Source: Acidobacteria bacterium SCN 69-37 (GTDB taxonomy: Bacteria > Acidobacteriota > Vicinamibacteria > Vicinamibacterales > SCN-69-37). Taken from it: 64,000 bases of DNA. Location: positions 1-64,000 of the forward strand of contig MEDJ01000008.1 of the NCBI GenBank assembly GCA_001724025.1, in the 5' to 3' direction. Positions within the stretch are counted from its first letter, which is position 1, and each line of letters begins with the position of its first letter. Of this stretch, positions 55,640 to 64,000 are shown piece after piece. The position numbers and the translations under genes are program-made. Below the pieces are notes generated by a model. That model did no database searches and was not told the DNA's origin. It saw nothing but the letters and a program-made list of their open reading frames with translations.

Positions 55640-58326
55640 CCCAGCGCCTGCGTGACCATGTCGCGCGCGGTCGTGAGCAGCGCGTCGATCTGCGAGACGT
55701 CGCGGCCGCCCGCTTCGGCAAAATCCGGCCGGCCGCCGCCCTTGCCGCCAACGATCGGTGCGAGATCCTTGACGAGCTGCCCGGCCTTGATCGTCGACGT
55801 CAGGTCCTTGCTGACCGACACGAGCAGCTGCACTTTGTCGTCGTTCTCCGCGGCGAGCACCACCACGCCGCGCCCGATCCGATCGCGCAGCGAATCCGAG
55901 AGGCCGCGCAGCGCGTCCTTGTCCAGCCCCGTCACGCGCCTGGTGACGAGTCGCGCGTCACCGACGATGACCGCGTCGTCGTCCGTGCGTCCGCTGCCGC
56001 CGCCGAGCGCCACCTTCACCTTGAGCTGCGCGTTCTCGCGCGCGAGCCGGCGCGTCTCGGCCTGGAGCTTCTCGATCGATGCGATGGTGTCGGCGACAGG
56101 CACGCCAAGTGCGGCGCTGGCCTGCTCGAGCGTCTGGCCGCGCCGCTGGAGGTAGGTCACGGCCTCGGCGCCCGTGAGCGCCTCGATCCGGCGGATCCCG
56201 GCCGCAACGCCCGTCTCCTCGGTCAGCACGAACGGACCAATCTCGCCCGTGGCCCGCACGTGCGTGCCGCCACAGAGTTCCGTGCTGTACCCGGCAATCT
56301 GGACGACGCGCACGCGGTCGCCGTATTTCTCGCCGAAGAGCGCCATCGCACCGGCCTTGACGGCCTCGTCGGTGCTCTTCTCCTCGGTGACCACAGGGGT
56401 ATCGCGATAGACCTGGGCATTGACGGCACGTTCCACCTCGAGCCGATCCTCGGCCGTCATCGGCTGGAAATGATCGAAGTCGAACCGCAGGCGTCCGGGG
56501 GCGACGAGCGATCCCTTCTGCCTGACGTGCGTGCCCAGCCGCGCGCGCAGCGCGGCGTGCAGGAGGTGCGTGGCCGTGTGATTGCGACGGGTGGCGTCGC
56601 GGACCTCGGCGTCGACCACCGCATCGACACGCTGGCCGGCGGCAAGGGGCGCGGCGGTCGTGACGCGATGGACGCGCGCCGCGCCCGGGGCCACGCGGCT
56701 CATCCCGGTGACCGTGGCGGCCACATCGCCGTCGATCCGCAGGATGCCGGTGTCGGAGACCTGCCCGCCCGATTCCACGTAGAACGGCGTGCGGTCCAGC
56801 ACGACGTAGCCGTCGGCCGACGCGGGCAGCGACGGTACGAGGCGGCGCTGGCTGTCGAAGAGCGCGAGCACTTCCGTGGCCAGGACCTCCGTGAACGCGT
56901 AGCCATCGAACACGTCTGGCAGCGACTCGATCTGTGTGCGCGTCGCGTCGTCCGGGTACTCGAATCCGATCGTCTTCTTCGTCTCGAACGCGCTGCTGGC
57001 CCGCGCTCGTTCGCGCTGCGCGTCGAGGGCCTGCTCGTAGCCCGCGCGATCGATCGTCAGTCCGCGCTGGCCCGCCAGGTCGTCAGCGAAGTCGTACGGC
57101 ACGCCGAGCGAGTCGTACAGACGGAAGACCTCGTCGCCCGGAATGGTCGACGCGCCGGCGGCCTGCGTGCGCTCGATCAGGTCCTCGAGCCGGGGCAGGC
57201 CCGAGGTCAGCACCAGATCGAAGCGATCTTCCTCGGCGTGGACCGTGCGCACGATGGCGTCGTGACCGCTCACGAGTTCCGGATACGCCGCGCCCATCTC
57301 CGCGACGACGACGTCCACGAGCCGGTAGAGGAACGGGTCGGTGAAGCCGAGCCGCTTGCCGTGACGCATCGCGCGCCGCATGATTTTCCGCAGCACGTAC
57401 CCACGCCACTCGTTCGAGGGCACCACGCCGTCGGCGATGAGGAACGTCATCGCGCGCAGGTGATCGGCAATCACGCGCATCGACACGTCCGGGTGATCGC
57501 CGCCGCCGTGGAAGTGCGTGTAGGGCCGGCCGGCCGCCGCGCCAATGGCGTCGAGCAGCGGCAGGAAGATGTCCGTGTCGTAGTTCGAGAACTTGCCCTG
57601 GAGAACCGACGTCACGCGCTCGAGGCCCATGCCCGTGTCGACGGACAACGCCGGCAGCGGGTGCAGCGTGCCGTCGTCGGTCCTGTTGAACTCCATGAAG
57701 ACGTTGTTCCAGATCTCGAAGTAGCGATCGCAGCTGCACTCGAGTCCGCGGCATACGGGCTGGTCGCAGGGCGCGTCCGGGCGGTAGTACATGATCTCGG
57801 AGCACCGGCCGCAGGGACCGGTATCACCCATCTGCCAGAAGTTGTCGGCCGAGCCGAGCTCCGTGATGCGATCGGCCGGCACGAACTGCGTCCAGATCGC
57901 GAACGCCTCGTCGTCGCGCGGCACGCCGGCTTCGCCCTTGAAGATTGTCGGGTACATGCGCGACGGGTCCATGCCCCAGACTTCGGTCAGCAGCCGCCAG
58001 GCGAACGGGATCGCATCGGCCTTGAAGTAGTCGCCGAACGAGAAGTTGCCGAGCATCTCGAAGAACGTGTGGTGCCGGTGCGACGGGCCGACGTTGTCGA
58101 GGTCGTTGTGCTTGCCGCTGACCCGCATGACCTTCTGCGACGTCGTCGCGCGCCGGTAGTCGCGCCGCTCCTTGCCGAGGAAGAGATCCTTGAACTGGTT
58201 CATGCCGGCATTGGTGAACAGCAGCGTCGGATCGTCGGTGGGGACGAGCGAGGACGAGGCCACGATCCGATGACCGTGACCGGCGAAGTAGTCGAGGAAG
58301 CTCTGGCGGATCTCGTGGGCCTTCAT
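55636..58326 (-). CDS. alaS: Alanyl-tRNA synthetase
   Basis: The 896-residue protein has a class II catalytic domain (FTNAGMNQFKDLFLG, FFEMLGNFSFGDYFK, GMGLERVTSVLQGK), the editing domain with HTATHLLHAAL and the zinc motif CGGTH, and the C-terminal C-Ala domain ending in KGGGRPDFAEAGG. It charges tRNA-Ala. Length fits the family. Confidence 0.97.
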   Translation of the reverse strand: MKAHEIRQSFLDYFAGHGHRIVASSSLVPTDDPTLLFTNAGMNQFKDLFLGKERRDYRRATTSQKVMRVSGKHNDLDNVGPSHRHHTFFEMLGNFSFGDYFKADAIPFAWRLLTEVWGMDPSRMYPTIFKGEAGVPRDDEAFAIWTQFVPADRITELGSADNFWQMGDTGPCGRCSEIMYYRPDAPCDQPVCRGLECSCDRYFEIWNNVFMEFNRTDDGTLHPLPALSVDTGMGLERVTSVLQGKFSNYDTDIFLPLLDAIGAAAGRPYTHFHGGGDHPDVSMRVIADHLRAMTFLIADGVVPSNEWRGYVLRKIMRRAMRHGKRLGFTDPFLYRLVDVVVAEMGAAYPELVSGHDAIVRTVHAEEDRFDLVLTSGLPRLEDLIERTQAAGASTIPGDEVFRLYDSLGVPYDFADDLAGQRGLTIDRAGYEQALDAQRERARASSAFETKKTIGFEYPDDATRTQIESLPDVFDGYAFTEVLATEVLALFDSQRRLVPSLPASADGYVVLDRTPFYVESGGQVSDTGILRIDGDVAATVTGMSRVAPGAARVHRVTTAAPLAAGQRVDAVVDAEVRDATRRNHTATHLLHAALRARLGTHVRQKGSLVAPGRLRFDFDHFQPMTAEDRLEVERAVNAQVYRDTPVVTEEKSTDEAVKAGAMALFGEKYGDRVRVVQIAGYSTELCGGTHVRATGEIGPFVLTEETGVAAGIRRIEALTGAEAVTYLQRRGQTLEQASAALGVPVADTIASIEKLQAETRRLARENAQLKVKVALGGGSGRTDDDAVIVGDARLVTRRVTGLDKDALRGLSDSLRDRIGRGVVVLAAENDDKVQLLVSVSKDLTSTIKAGQLVKDLAPIVGGKGGGRPDFAEAGGRDVSQIDALLTTARDMVTQALG

Positions 58327-58371
58327 GCAACTCGTGATTGTATCCGGAGTGTCTGCCGGCGAGAGGCGTTC

Positions 58372-58603
58372 CCCCGAGGCCGAAGCCTCGGGGCTCCGAA
58401 GACCTCATCCAGCCGGAGCCCTGGGGCTTCAGCCCCAGGGGAACCAGTGTCAGATTTCCTCCGGATCCACGTCGAGAGATCTCATCCAGCCGGAGCCTTG
58501 GGGCTTCAGCCCCAGGGGAACGGGCGTCAGATCCCCGCCGGTTCCACGTCGAGAGATCTCATCCGGCCGGAGCCCTGGGGCTTCAGCCCCAGGGGAACCA
58601 GTG
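58372..58603. repeat. REP array: one inverted copy and three tandem 77-bp units
   Basis: An inverted copy has arms CCCCGAGGC and GCCTCGGGG with loop CGAA (58372-58393), then CTCCGAAGA. Three direct copies follow with cores starting at 58419, 58496 and 58573, exactly 77 bases apart. The arms are CCCTGGGGC and GCCCCAGGG with loop TTCA; the second has one changed base. Each 77-bp unit also carries the last 27 bases of recX at its right end; the third belongs to the real recX. The second unit's recX tail is the most changed. Confidence 0.85.
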
Positions 58604-59092
58604 TCAGATTTCCTCCGGATCCACGTCGAGGGCGCGGGCAATGAGGTCCGCGGGGAAGCCTCGCCGCAGGAGCTGCTGGAACAGCCGCCGGCGGTCGGCG
58701 GGCGCCAGGGGGCCGGGCCGGCGTCGGCGCGTGAGCTGCCGCTGGATGGCGGCCAGGTCGTCGTCGGGGGAGAGTTGCGCGAGCGCGTCGCGGATGACGC
58801 TGGCGGCGATACCGCGGCGTTCGAGTTCGCGGCGGATGCGGTGCGTGCCGCGTCCCTTGATCCGCGCAGCGGTTCTGACGTGCGCGAACGCCGTGCGACG
58901 GTCGTCGACGGCACCATCGGCGACCAGCGCCGTCACTATCGCTTCTACGTCGTCGGCCGCGTAGCCGCGCTCGGTCAGGCGCGTCGTGATCTCAGCGGCG
59001 GAGTAGTCGCGCCGCCCGAGCAGGCGCAGCGCGGCCAGCCGCGGCGACCCCTGCGGCGGGGCCTGGGCGTCGTCCGATCGGCGGCGTGTCAT
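58604..59092 (-). CDS. recX: RecX-family regulatory protein
   Basis: The 162-residue all-helical protein matches RecX: AALRLLGRRDYSAAEITTRLTERGYAADDVEAIVTALVADGAVDD and GRGTHRIRRELERRGIAASVI, repeated three-helix modules. RecX limits RecA filaments. recA is not in the window. Its last codons (ALDVDPEEI) are duplicated outside the gene by the REP array. Confidence 0.88.
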   Translation of the reverse strand: MTRRRSDDAQAPPQGSPRLAALRLLGRRDYSAAEITTRLTERGYAADDVEAIVTALVADGAVDDRRTAFAHVRTAARIKGRGTHRIRRELERRGIAASVIRDALAQLSPDDDLAAIQRQLTRRRRPGPLAPADRRRLFQQLLRRGFPADLIARALDVDPEEI

Positions 59093-59100
59093 GCATCTGG

Positions 59101-60273
59101 TTATCTCACGAACCGGGGCTCGTCGGCGCCCATGCCGTTGGTCACCATGTTGGTGCCGGCGCCCGTGGTGATGCCGCGCAGCCGCATGCGGAACTCCTCC
59201 ACGTTCGTGACCGACCCTTCGGCCTCGGCCACGCTGACGACACCGTCATGGCACAGCTTGAGAATCGCCTGGTCGAAGCTCTGCATCCCGTATTCGGACG
59301 CGCCGGCCACGATGGCGTCCGGGATGAGCGAGGTCTTGTCGCGATCCTGGATGCAGTCCTTGATGTAGGGCGTCGAGACCAGTACCTCGGCGGCCAGCAC
59401 ACGACGCTTGCCGTCGGCGGCCTGCAGCAGACGCTGCGAAACCGACGCCCGCAGCACGCCCGCGAGCTGATGGCGGATCTGATCCTGCTGGTGCGGCGGG
59501 AACACCGTGACGATGCGGTTGATCGTCTCGGGCGCATTGAGCGTGTGCAGCGTGGAGAAGACGAGGTGGCCCGTTTCGGCCGCGACGAGCGCGGTCTCGA
59601 TCGTCTCGGCGTCGCGCATCTCGCCAATCATGATGACGTCGGGGTCCTGGCGGAGGGCGGACCGCAGGCCCGTGGCGTACGACAGCGTGTCGGTGCGGAT
59701 CTCGCGCTGCGTGACCGTGGCCATCTTGTTGCGGTGGACGAACTCGATCGGATCCTCGATGGTCAGCACGTGCGCCGGGCGCGTGCGGTTGATGACGTCG
59801 ATCAGCGCGGCGAGGGTGGTGCTCTTGCCGCTGCCCGTGATGCCGGTGACCACCACGAGACCGCGTCGCAGTTCGGCGAGCTTGATGACGGAGGCCGGCA
59901 GGCCGAGTTCTTCGATCGGCGGGATCCGATCCGGAATCAGGCGCATCGACACGCCGACGGTGCCGCGCTGCCGGAACACGCTGGCGCGGATGCGGACCGC
60001 CTCGGAGGCCTGCCACGCCACGTCGACCTCGAGCCGGCCCTCGGTCGCCGGCTCGTTGCTCCCGGCACTCACGCCGCGGCCCTGGCCGAGATAGATCCCG
60101 GGCGGCAGCAGCCGCTGGGCGATGGCTTCGAGATGGGCCGGGGTCAGGGCCGCCACCGATCCCCAGCGCTGGAGATCGCCGTTGACGCGGACGAGCGGCG
60201 GGTGCCCGGCTCGCAGGTGGATGTCTGAGGCTTTGCTGTTCGCAGCAGCGCTGATGAGCTGGTCGAATGTCAT
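59101..60273 (-). CDS. pilT: Type IV pilus retraction ATPase PilT
   Basis: The 390-residue ATPase (ATG 60273) has the PilT N-domain (MTFDQLISAAANSKASDIHLRAGHPP), Walker A GITGSGKSTT, the Asp box TIEDPIEF, Walker B IMIGEMRDAET and the His box STLHTLNAPETINR. PilT retracts type IV pili, driving twitching or gliding and DNA uptake. A 12-bp inverted repeat lies directly against its ATG. No other pilus genes are in the window. Confidence 0.92.
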   Translation of the reverse strand: MTFDQLISAAANSKASDIHLRAGHPPLVRVNGDLQRWGSVAALTPAHLEAIAQRLLPPGIYLGQGRGVSAGSNEPATEGRLEVDVAWQASEAVRIRASVFRQRGTVGVSMRLIPDRIPPIEELGLPASVIKLAELRRGLVVVTGITGSGKSTTLAALIDVINRTRPAHVLTIEDPIEFVHRNKMATVTQREIRTDTLSYATGLRSALRQDPDVIMIGEMRDAETIETALVAAETGHLVFSTLHTLNAPETINRIVTVFPPHQQDQIRHQLAGVLRASVSQRLLQAADGKRRVLAAEVLVSTPYIKDCIQDRDKTSLIPDAIVAGASEYGMQSFDQAILKLCHDGVVSVAEAEGSVTNVEEFRMRLRGITTGAGTNMVTNGMGADEPRFVR

Positions 60274-60319
60274 GTCGAACGGGTCCCGGGCCGCACACGC
60301 GCGGCGAGACCCGTTCGAC
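60274..60319 (-). promoter_or_regulatory. 12-bp inverted repeat abutting the pilT start codon
   Basis: GTCGAACGGGTC (60274-60285) and GACCCGTTCGAC (60308-60319) are perfect complements with 22 bases between. In the pilT messenger the hairpin would end exactly at the AUG, and no ribosome site is seen, so it may control translation or be an operator. Confidence 0.55.
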
Positions 60320-60412
60320 TGCAAGTTTCTTGCCTGCCTGTCAGACCTTCATTCCCGTGTTCACCGGAGTTCCGGGATCACTATCCTGACGGTCGACCGA
60401 CAAACTCGATGG

Positions 60413-61366
60413 TCAGCGGCCGGCCGGTGCGGCGTCGGCCGAGGGCACGAGCGGCAGCAGCCAGCCGTGCGCGTCGGGCACGACCCCATTGACGTAGTCG
60501 AAGAAGGCCTGCTGCAGCCGCGTGGTGAGGGGCCCGCGGCGACCGGTGCCGATCTCGCTCTTGTCCACCGACCGGATTGGCGTGACCTCGGCGGCCGTGC
60601 CCGTGAAGAACAGCTCGTCGGCGATGTAGAGCGCCTCGCGCGGGATGTCCTCCTCGCGGACCTCGATGCCGAGGTCACGGGCCAGCGTGATGACGCTGTC
60701 GCGCGTGATGCCCGACAGGCCGGCGGTGGCCAGCGGCGGCGTGATGAGCACGCCGTTGCGGACCAGGAACAGGTTCTGCCCGCTGCCCTCGCTCACCTTG
60801 CCGAACGAGTCGAGCGCGATGGCTTCGCTGTAGCCGTTCAGCAGCGCTTCCATCTTGATCAGCTGCGAGTTGGCGTAGTTGGCGGCCGACTTCGCCATGG
60901 CCGGGAACGTGTTGGGGGCGGCACGCGACCACGAGCTGACGCACACGTCGGCGCCGCGCTCGAGCGCCTCGGGACCGAGGTACGCGCCCCACTCCCAGAC
61001 GAGGATGGCGCAGTCGACGGGGCAGTTCAGCGGGTTGACGCCCAGTTCGTTGTAGCCGCGATAGACGATGGGACGGATGTAGCAGGCCTCGAGGTTGTTC
61101 GCCTTGACGGTGTCGACCACCGCCTGGGTGATCTGCTCGAGGCTGAGCGGATACTGCATCCGGTAGATCTTTGCCGAGTCGTACAGCCGGCGCATGTGCG
61201 CGTCGAGCCGGAAGAAGACCGATCCCTTCGGGGTCTTGTAACAGCGCGCGCCCTCGAAGACCGCCGATCCGTAGTGGAGGACGTGCGACGCCACGTGGAC
61301 ATTGGCCTGCGACCATTCCACGATCCGTCCGTTCATCCACACCTTGCCGGTGCCACTGAAGGCCAT
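60413..61366 (-). CDS. ilvE: Branched-chain amino acid aminotransferase
   Basis: The 317-residue class IV aminotransferase starts at ATG 61366 with CAGGAG upstream. [48 protein letters not shown] (PLP lysine), [16 protein letters not shown] and [14 protein letters not shown] match IlvE. It makes leucine, isoleucine and valine from their keto acids. Confidence 0.95.
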   Translation of the reverse strand: MAFSGTGKVWMNGRIVEWSQANVHVASHVLHYGSAVFEGARCYKTPKGSVFFRLDAHMRRLYDSAKIYRMQYPLSLEQITQAVVDTVKANNLEACYIRPIVYRGYNELGVNPLNCPVDCAILVWEWGAYLGPEALERGADVCVSSWSRAAPNTFPAMAKSAANYANSQLIKMEALLNGYSEAIALDSFGKVSEGSGQNLFLVRNGVLITPPLATAGLSGITRDSVITLARDLGIEVREEDIPREALYIADELFFTGTAAEVTPIRSVDKSEIGTGRRGPLTTRLQQAFFDYVNGVVPDAHGWLLPLVPSADAAPAGR

Positions 61367-61434
61367 GAATACTCCTGAAACGAGGTGAACCGCGCGACAG
61401 CGCGTCGGGCGGGGGTCTTCGATTTTACTACGCC

Positions 61435-62454
61435 CTACTGGCTTTCACCACAGAACGGGCAGCGTCCTGCGCGCGACGGCAGCGGCTTCCGGCAGTGCCA
61501 GCAGAAGCGATTCGCCACGGCGCTGCCGGCCGGGGCGCGCACCGGCGTGGGGCGCGGCGTCTCGATCGCCCGCGGCGTGCCGCGCACGGGCGTGTGACGA
61601 CGGACCGATGCGGCAGGCGTCGGGACAGTCGCCGGCGTCGTCGGGCGGCGGACGAGATCGTGCCGGGCAGCCAGGATGTCGTCGAGGATCGCCTCGGCGT
61701 GCTGGTAGCGCTGGTCCACGTCGTGGTGCAGCGCCTTCAGGATCACGTGGTCGATCGACGCCGGGATCGCCGGGTTGATCAGGCGCGCCGAGTGCACAAG
61801 TTCACCGGTGCGCAGCTTGTCGAGATCGCTCGGCGCCGGCATGTCGTACGGCAGCTGCCCGGTGAGCATCTGGTATATCGTCACACCCACCGAGTAGAGA
61901 TCCGATCCGAACACCGCGCGGCCGTCGAACTGCTCGGGCGCCATATACGGCGGGCTGCCGATGACGGTGGTGCCGTGCGCGGCCAGTTCGAGGAAGCGCG
62001 ACGTGCCGAAGTCGCCGACCTTAAGCAGGCCGCGCTCGGTCACGAAGATGTTGGCCGGGCGCAGATCCCTGTGGATGACGTTCTGCTTGTGCGCGTGATC
62101 GACGGCGTTGACGATCTGACACGTGTAGTCGAGCGCCTGCGTCAGGTCGAGCGGTCCGCGCTCGAGAATGATCGTCTCGAGCGTCTCGCCGGGGACGTAC
62201 TCCATCACGATGAAGAACACGCCGTCCTGTTTCTCGGCGGTGATGACCGTGACGATGTTCGGGTGATTGAGCGCAGCGAGCAGGCGCGGTTCGCGGAGCA
62301 GTTCGCCGAAGTCGAGCGTCTGACGGTGCGGAACCTTGATGGCGACGCGCTTGTCGATCCACGTATCCTCGGCCAGATACACGGTACCGAACCCGCCGCT
62401 GCCGAGCGGCTCGAGAATCCGGTACTTGCCGAGCGCCTGTCCGCGAAAGACCAT
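61435..62454 (-). CDS. Serine/threonine kinase with C-terminal zinc ribbon
   Basis: The 339-residue protein has the full kinase core: glycine loop [19 protein letters not shown] lysine, catalytic loop HRDLRPANI (the usual Lys of HRDLK is Arg), DFG in [10 protein letters not shown] and APE in YMAPEQFDG. After about residue 260 comes a Pro/Thr-rich linker and a four-cysteine ribbon ([17 protein letters not shown]). It has no membrane helix. The RsmE gene diverges from it with 25 bases between. Confidence 0.9.
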   Translation of the reverse strand: MVFRGQALGKYRILEPLGSGGFGTVYLAEDTWIDKRVAIKVPHRQTLDFGELLREPRLLAALNHPNIVTVITAEKQDGVFFIVMEYVPGETLETIILERGPLDLTQALDYTCQIVNAVDHAHKQNVIHRDLRPANIFVTERGLLKVGDFGTSRFLELAAHGTTVIGSPPYMAPEQFDGRAVFGSDLYSVGVTIYQMLTGQLPYDMPAPSDLDKLRTGELVHSARLINPAIPASIDHVILKALHHDVDQRYQHAEAILDDILAARHDLVRRPTTPATVPTPAASVRRHTPVRGTPRAIETPRPTPVRAPAGSAVANRFCWHCRKPLPSRAGRCPFCGESQ

Positions 62455-62479
62455 CCCGGTGGAGAGTATAACGGTAGCC

Positions 62480-63211
62480 GTGAAGACACATCGCTGCCAC
62501 GTGCCCGGTGCCTCGGGCCCACGCGTCGTCCTGCCGGCCGTCGAAGCCCATCATGTCCGTCACGTGCTGCGGATGGCAGCAGGCGACGCGATCGGCGTCT
62601 TCGACGGTGCCGGCCGCGAGTGGCATGCGCGGATCCATCGCCTGGATCGGCACGTGGTCGAAGTGGACCTGCTGGACGCCGTCACGCCGGTGGCCGAGCC
62701 ATCGCTCGCCGTCACGCTCGCGATCGGGTACCTGAAGGGCGATCAGATGAGCACCGTCGTGCGCGATGCCACGGCGCTCGGCGTGGCGCGCATCGTCCTG
62801 CTGGCCACGAGTCACGTGGCCGTACCCGCCGCCGCACGACAGGGAAGCGTGGTCGACAGGCTCACGCGCATCGCCGCGTCGTCGTCCGCCCAGTGCGGCC
62901 GCGCTGTCGTGCCGGAGATCGACGGGGTGACGCCGCTCGACGCGCTGCTCGACGATGCGCGCTGGCCGGGAACGCGGGTGGTCTGTGTCGAGCCCGCACT
63001 CGCCGGCGCGGCCGAGGGGCTGGTGCCGTGGCCGGGCGGAGGCGATCGCGTGACGCTGTTCGTCGGGCCGGAAGGCGGCTGGTCAACAGACGAGCTCGCG
63101 CGATTCCGCGCGGCGGGAGCATTCGCGCTCTCGCTCGGTCCCCGCACGCTCCGCGCGGAACTGGCGCCGACGGTGGCGCTGGCAAGACTCGGTGATGTCC
63201 CCCGGGGCTGA
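62480..63211 (+). CDS. rsmE: 16S rRNA m3U1498 methyltransferase RsmE
   Basis: The 243-residue protein (GTG 62480) is a SPOUT methyltransferase: PAVEAHHVRHVLRMAAGDAIGVFDGAG, GVARIVLLATSHV, LFVGPEGGWSTDELARFRAAGA and LGPRTLRAELAPTVALARLG form the knot. It methylates U1498 of 16S rRNA. The TGA stop is supplied by the loop of a REP hairpin. A TATAAC box at 62467-62472 ends 7 bases before the start codon, so the transcript may have almost no leader. Confidence 0.92.
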   Translation: MKTHRCHVPGASGPRVVLPAVEAHHVRHVLRMAAGDAIGVFDGAGREWHARIHRLDRHVVEVDLLDAVTPVAEPSLAVTLAIGYLKGDQMSTVVRDATALGVARIVLLATSHVAVPAAARQGSVVDRLTRIAASSSAQCGRAVVPEIDGVTPLDALLDDARWPGTRVVCVEPALAGAAEGLVPWPGGGDRVTLFVGPEGGWSTDELARFRAAGAFALSLGPRTLRAELAPTVALARLGDVPRG

Positions 63212-63410
63212 AGCCCCGGGGCTCCGAAGAACGATGGTCGGTCGCCGACAGTCGGAGCCCTGGGGCTTCAGCCCCAGGGAGATCACGCGTCGGCTGCGCC
63301 GATGTCGTGGCCCTCGCCGTTGGATCCCGGGGCTCCGAAGAACAATGGTCGGTCGCCGATTGTCGGAGCCCTGGGGCTTCAGCCCCAGGGGAACCAGCCC
63401 CAGGGGAACC
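63200..63410. repeat. REP array between rsmE and prmA with 111-bp duplication
   Basis: The first hairpin has arms CCCCGGGGC (63200-63208) and GCCCCGGGG (63213-63221) with loop TGAA; TGA is the rsmE stop. A direct-orientation copy (CCCTGGGGC at 63258, loop TTCA, GCCCCAGGG to 63279) follows. A 65-base stretch (63215-63279) is repeated at 63326-63390 with a 111-base period and few changes. A 15-base unit AGCCCCAGGGGAACC is then doubled at 63381-63410. Confidence 0.85.
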
Positions 63411-63434
63411 AGCCGGTAGCCGCTGCAGAACGCG

Positions 63435-64000
63435 CTACCGTCCGAACGCGATGGCCATCCACGTGTCCTCTTCGCCCTGCTCGATCGGTGTGAAACCGAC
63501 AGCACCGAACGCGGCCGCGACGTCGTCACGCTCGTGCGTCTGGAAGCCGCTGGTGATGAGCAGACCGCCCGAGGCCACGGTGGCCGCCACGGCCGCGGCG
63601 TGCCGTTGCAGCATCGCGCCCGTGATGTTCGCGAAAACCCGATCGAACCCCGCTGGGGAATCGTGGCGCGCCAGCAGCGGGGCCGCGCCCTGCGTGATGT
63701 CGGCGACGTCGAGCACGACCTCGTCCACCTGGTTGAGCTCGACGTTCTCGGCCGCTGACGTCAGCGCGTCGCGGTCCACATCCACCGCTACCACACGCCG
63801 TGCGCCCAGTCGACGCGCGGCAATCGCGAGCACGGCCGATCCCGTGCCGATATCGAGCACGTCGGCATCCGTACACCCGCGCTGCTGCAGCAGCCGGAGG
63901 CATAGACGGGTGGACTGGTGATGCCCGGTGCCGAAGCCCATCGACGGCTGAATCACGAGCAGCCACGCGGGATCCGGATCGTCCGCGCCGTCGTCGGCCA
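63435..64000 (-). CDS. prmA: Ribosomal protein L11 methyltransferase PrmA, N-terminus cut by window
   Basis: The frame runs from beyond the window edge to TAG at 63435, giving the last 188 residues. VIQPSMGFGTGHHQSTRLCLRLL is the PrmA signature, VLDIGTGSAVLAIAARRLGARRVVAVDVD the SAM site, and VFANITGAMLQRHAAAVA the NPPF-like motif region. PrmA methylates L11. It is convergent with rsmE across the REP array. Confidence 0.92.
   Translation of the reverse strand, partial: ADDGADDPDPAWLLVIQPSMGFGTGHHQSTRLCLRLLQQRGCTDADVLDIGTGSAVLAIAARRLGARRVVAVDVDRDALTSAAENVELNQVDEVVLDVADITQGAAPLLARHDSPAGFDRVFANITGAMLQRHAAAVAATVASGGLLITSGFQTHERDDVAAAFGAVGFTPIEQGEEDTWMAIAFGR

Noticed and set aside
58372..58603. 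Tandem array as a possible CRISPR
   Set aside because: Units are near-identical over the full 77 bases with no unique spacers, and contain palindromes and a recX tail.
55633..58644. Plus-strand open frame of 1003 codons
   Set aside because: Antisense to alaS, which has all synthetase motifs.

Overview
This 64 kb window is high-GC bacterial chromosome packed with housekeeping genes, almost all of them complete and closely spaced. The set of genes (HspR-controlled DnaK, futalosine-type menaquinone operon, LpxA/LpxI lipid A genes, BamA, LptE, LolCD, FecR/DUF6600 secreted proteins, a MeaB fusion, a fulvocin C-like peptide) and the GC-rich coding style point to a Gram-negative, soil-type bacterium. 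My best guess is Acidobacteriota, class Vicinamibacteria. That placement is inference from gene content only. No rRNA, tRNA, CRISPR array, prophage or insertion sequence was seen.

Layout. Positions 1-7250 hold a truncated secreted FecR/DUF6600 protein, then dnaK, a DnaJ-type co-chaperone, hspR, a DnaC-like ATPase and hemW. Positions 7.3-14.7 kb hold a pair of related secreted proteins, a small outer-membrane barrel, a MeaB/methylmalonyl-CoA epimerase fusion, purine salvage genes and several small membrane proteins. Positions 14.7-19.2 kb hold ribH-nusB-lysS and a LolCD-type exporter. At 19.2-23.2 kb a separate transcription unit with a strong promoter encodes a fulvocin C-like cysteine-rich precursor, a monothiol thioredoxin-like protein and a hybrid histidine kinase. 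Positions 23.3-33.2 kb hold clpC and an envelope block: bamA, ompH/skp, a fabZ-lpxA fusion, lpxI and an oxidoreductase. Positions 33.2-39.6 kb hold the menaquinone operon: a cysteine-less MqnE-like protein, mqnA, mqnC, a deaminase, and ubiA-, ubiX- and ubiE-type genes.

Positions 39.7-48.9 kb hold a TonB-like protein, miaA, deoB, a dGTPase, and yceD-rpmF-plsX-fabG-acpP-fabF followed by a DUF374 acyltransferase. Positions 48.9-50.6 kb hold a Phd/VapC toxin-antitoxin pair and a deacetylase. Positions 50.7-54.8 kb hold leuS-lptE-holA. On the minus strand, 54.8-62.5 kb hold rpsT, an S4-domain protein, alaS, recX, pilT, ilvE and a Ser/Thr kinase. Then come rsmE and the 3' part of prmA.

Three themes stand out. 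First, a likely ribosomal peptide (fulvocin C-like) with its own promoter and accessory genes. Second, unusual enzyme architectures: MeaB-epimerase, FabZ-LpxA, and an MqnE-like protein that has lost the radical-SAM cysteines. Third, a family of REP-like palindromes (9-bp arms, loop TTCA or TGAA) that gather at gene ends. They supply the stop codon of rsmE and the C-terminus of miaA, and have been triplicated together with the last codons of recX.
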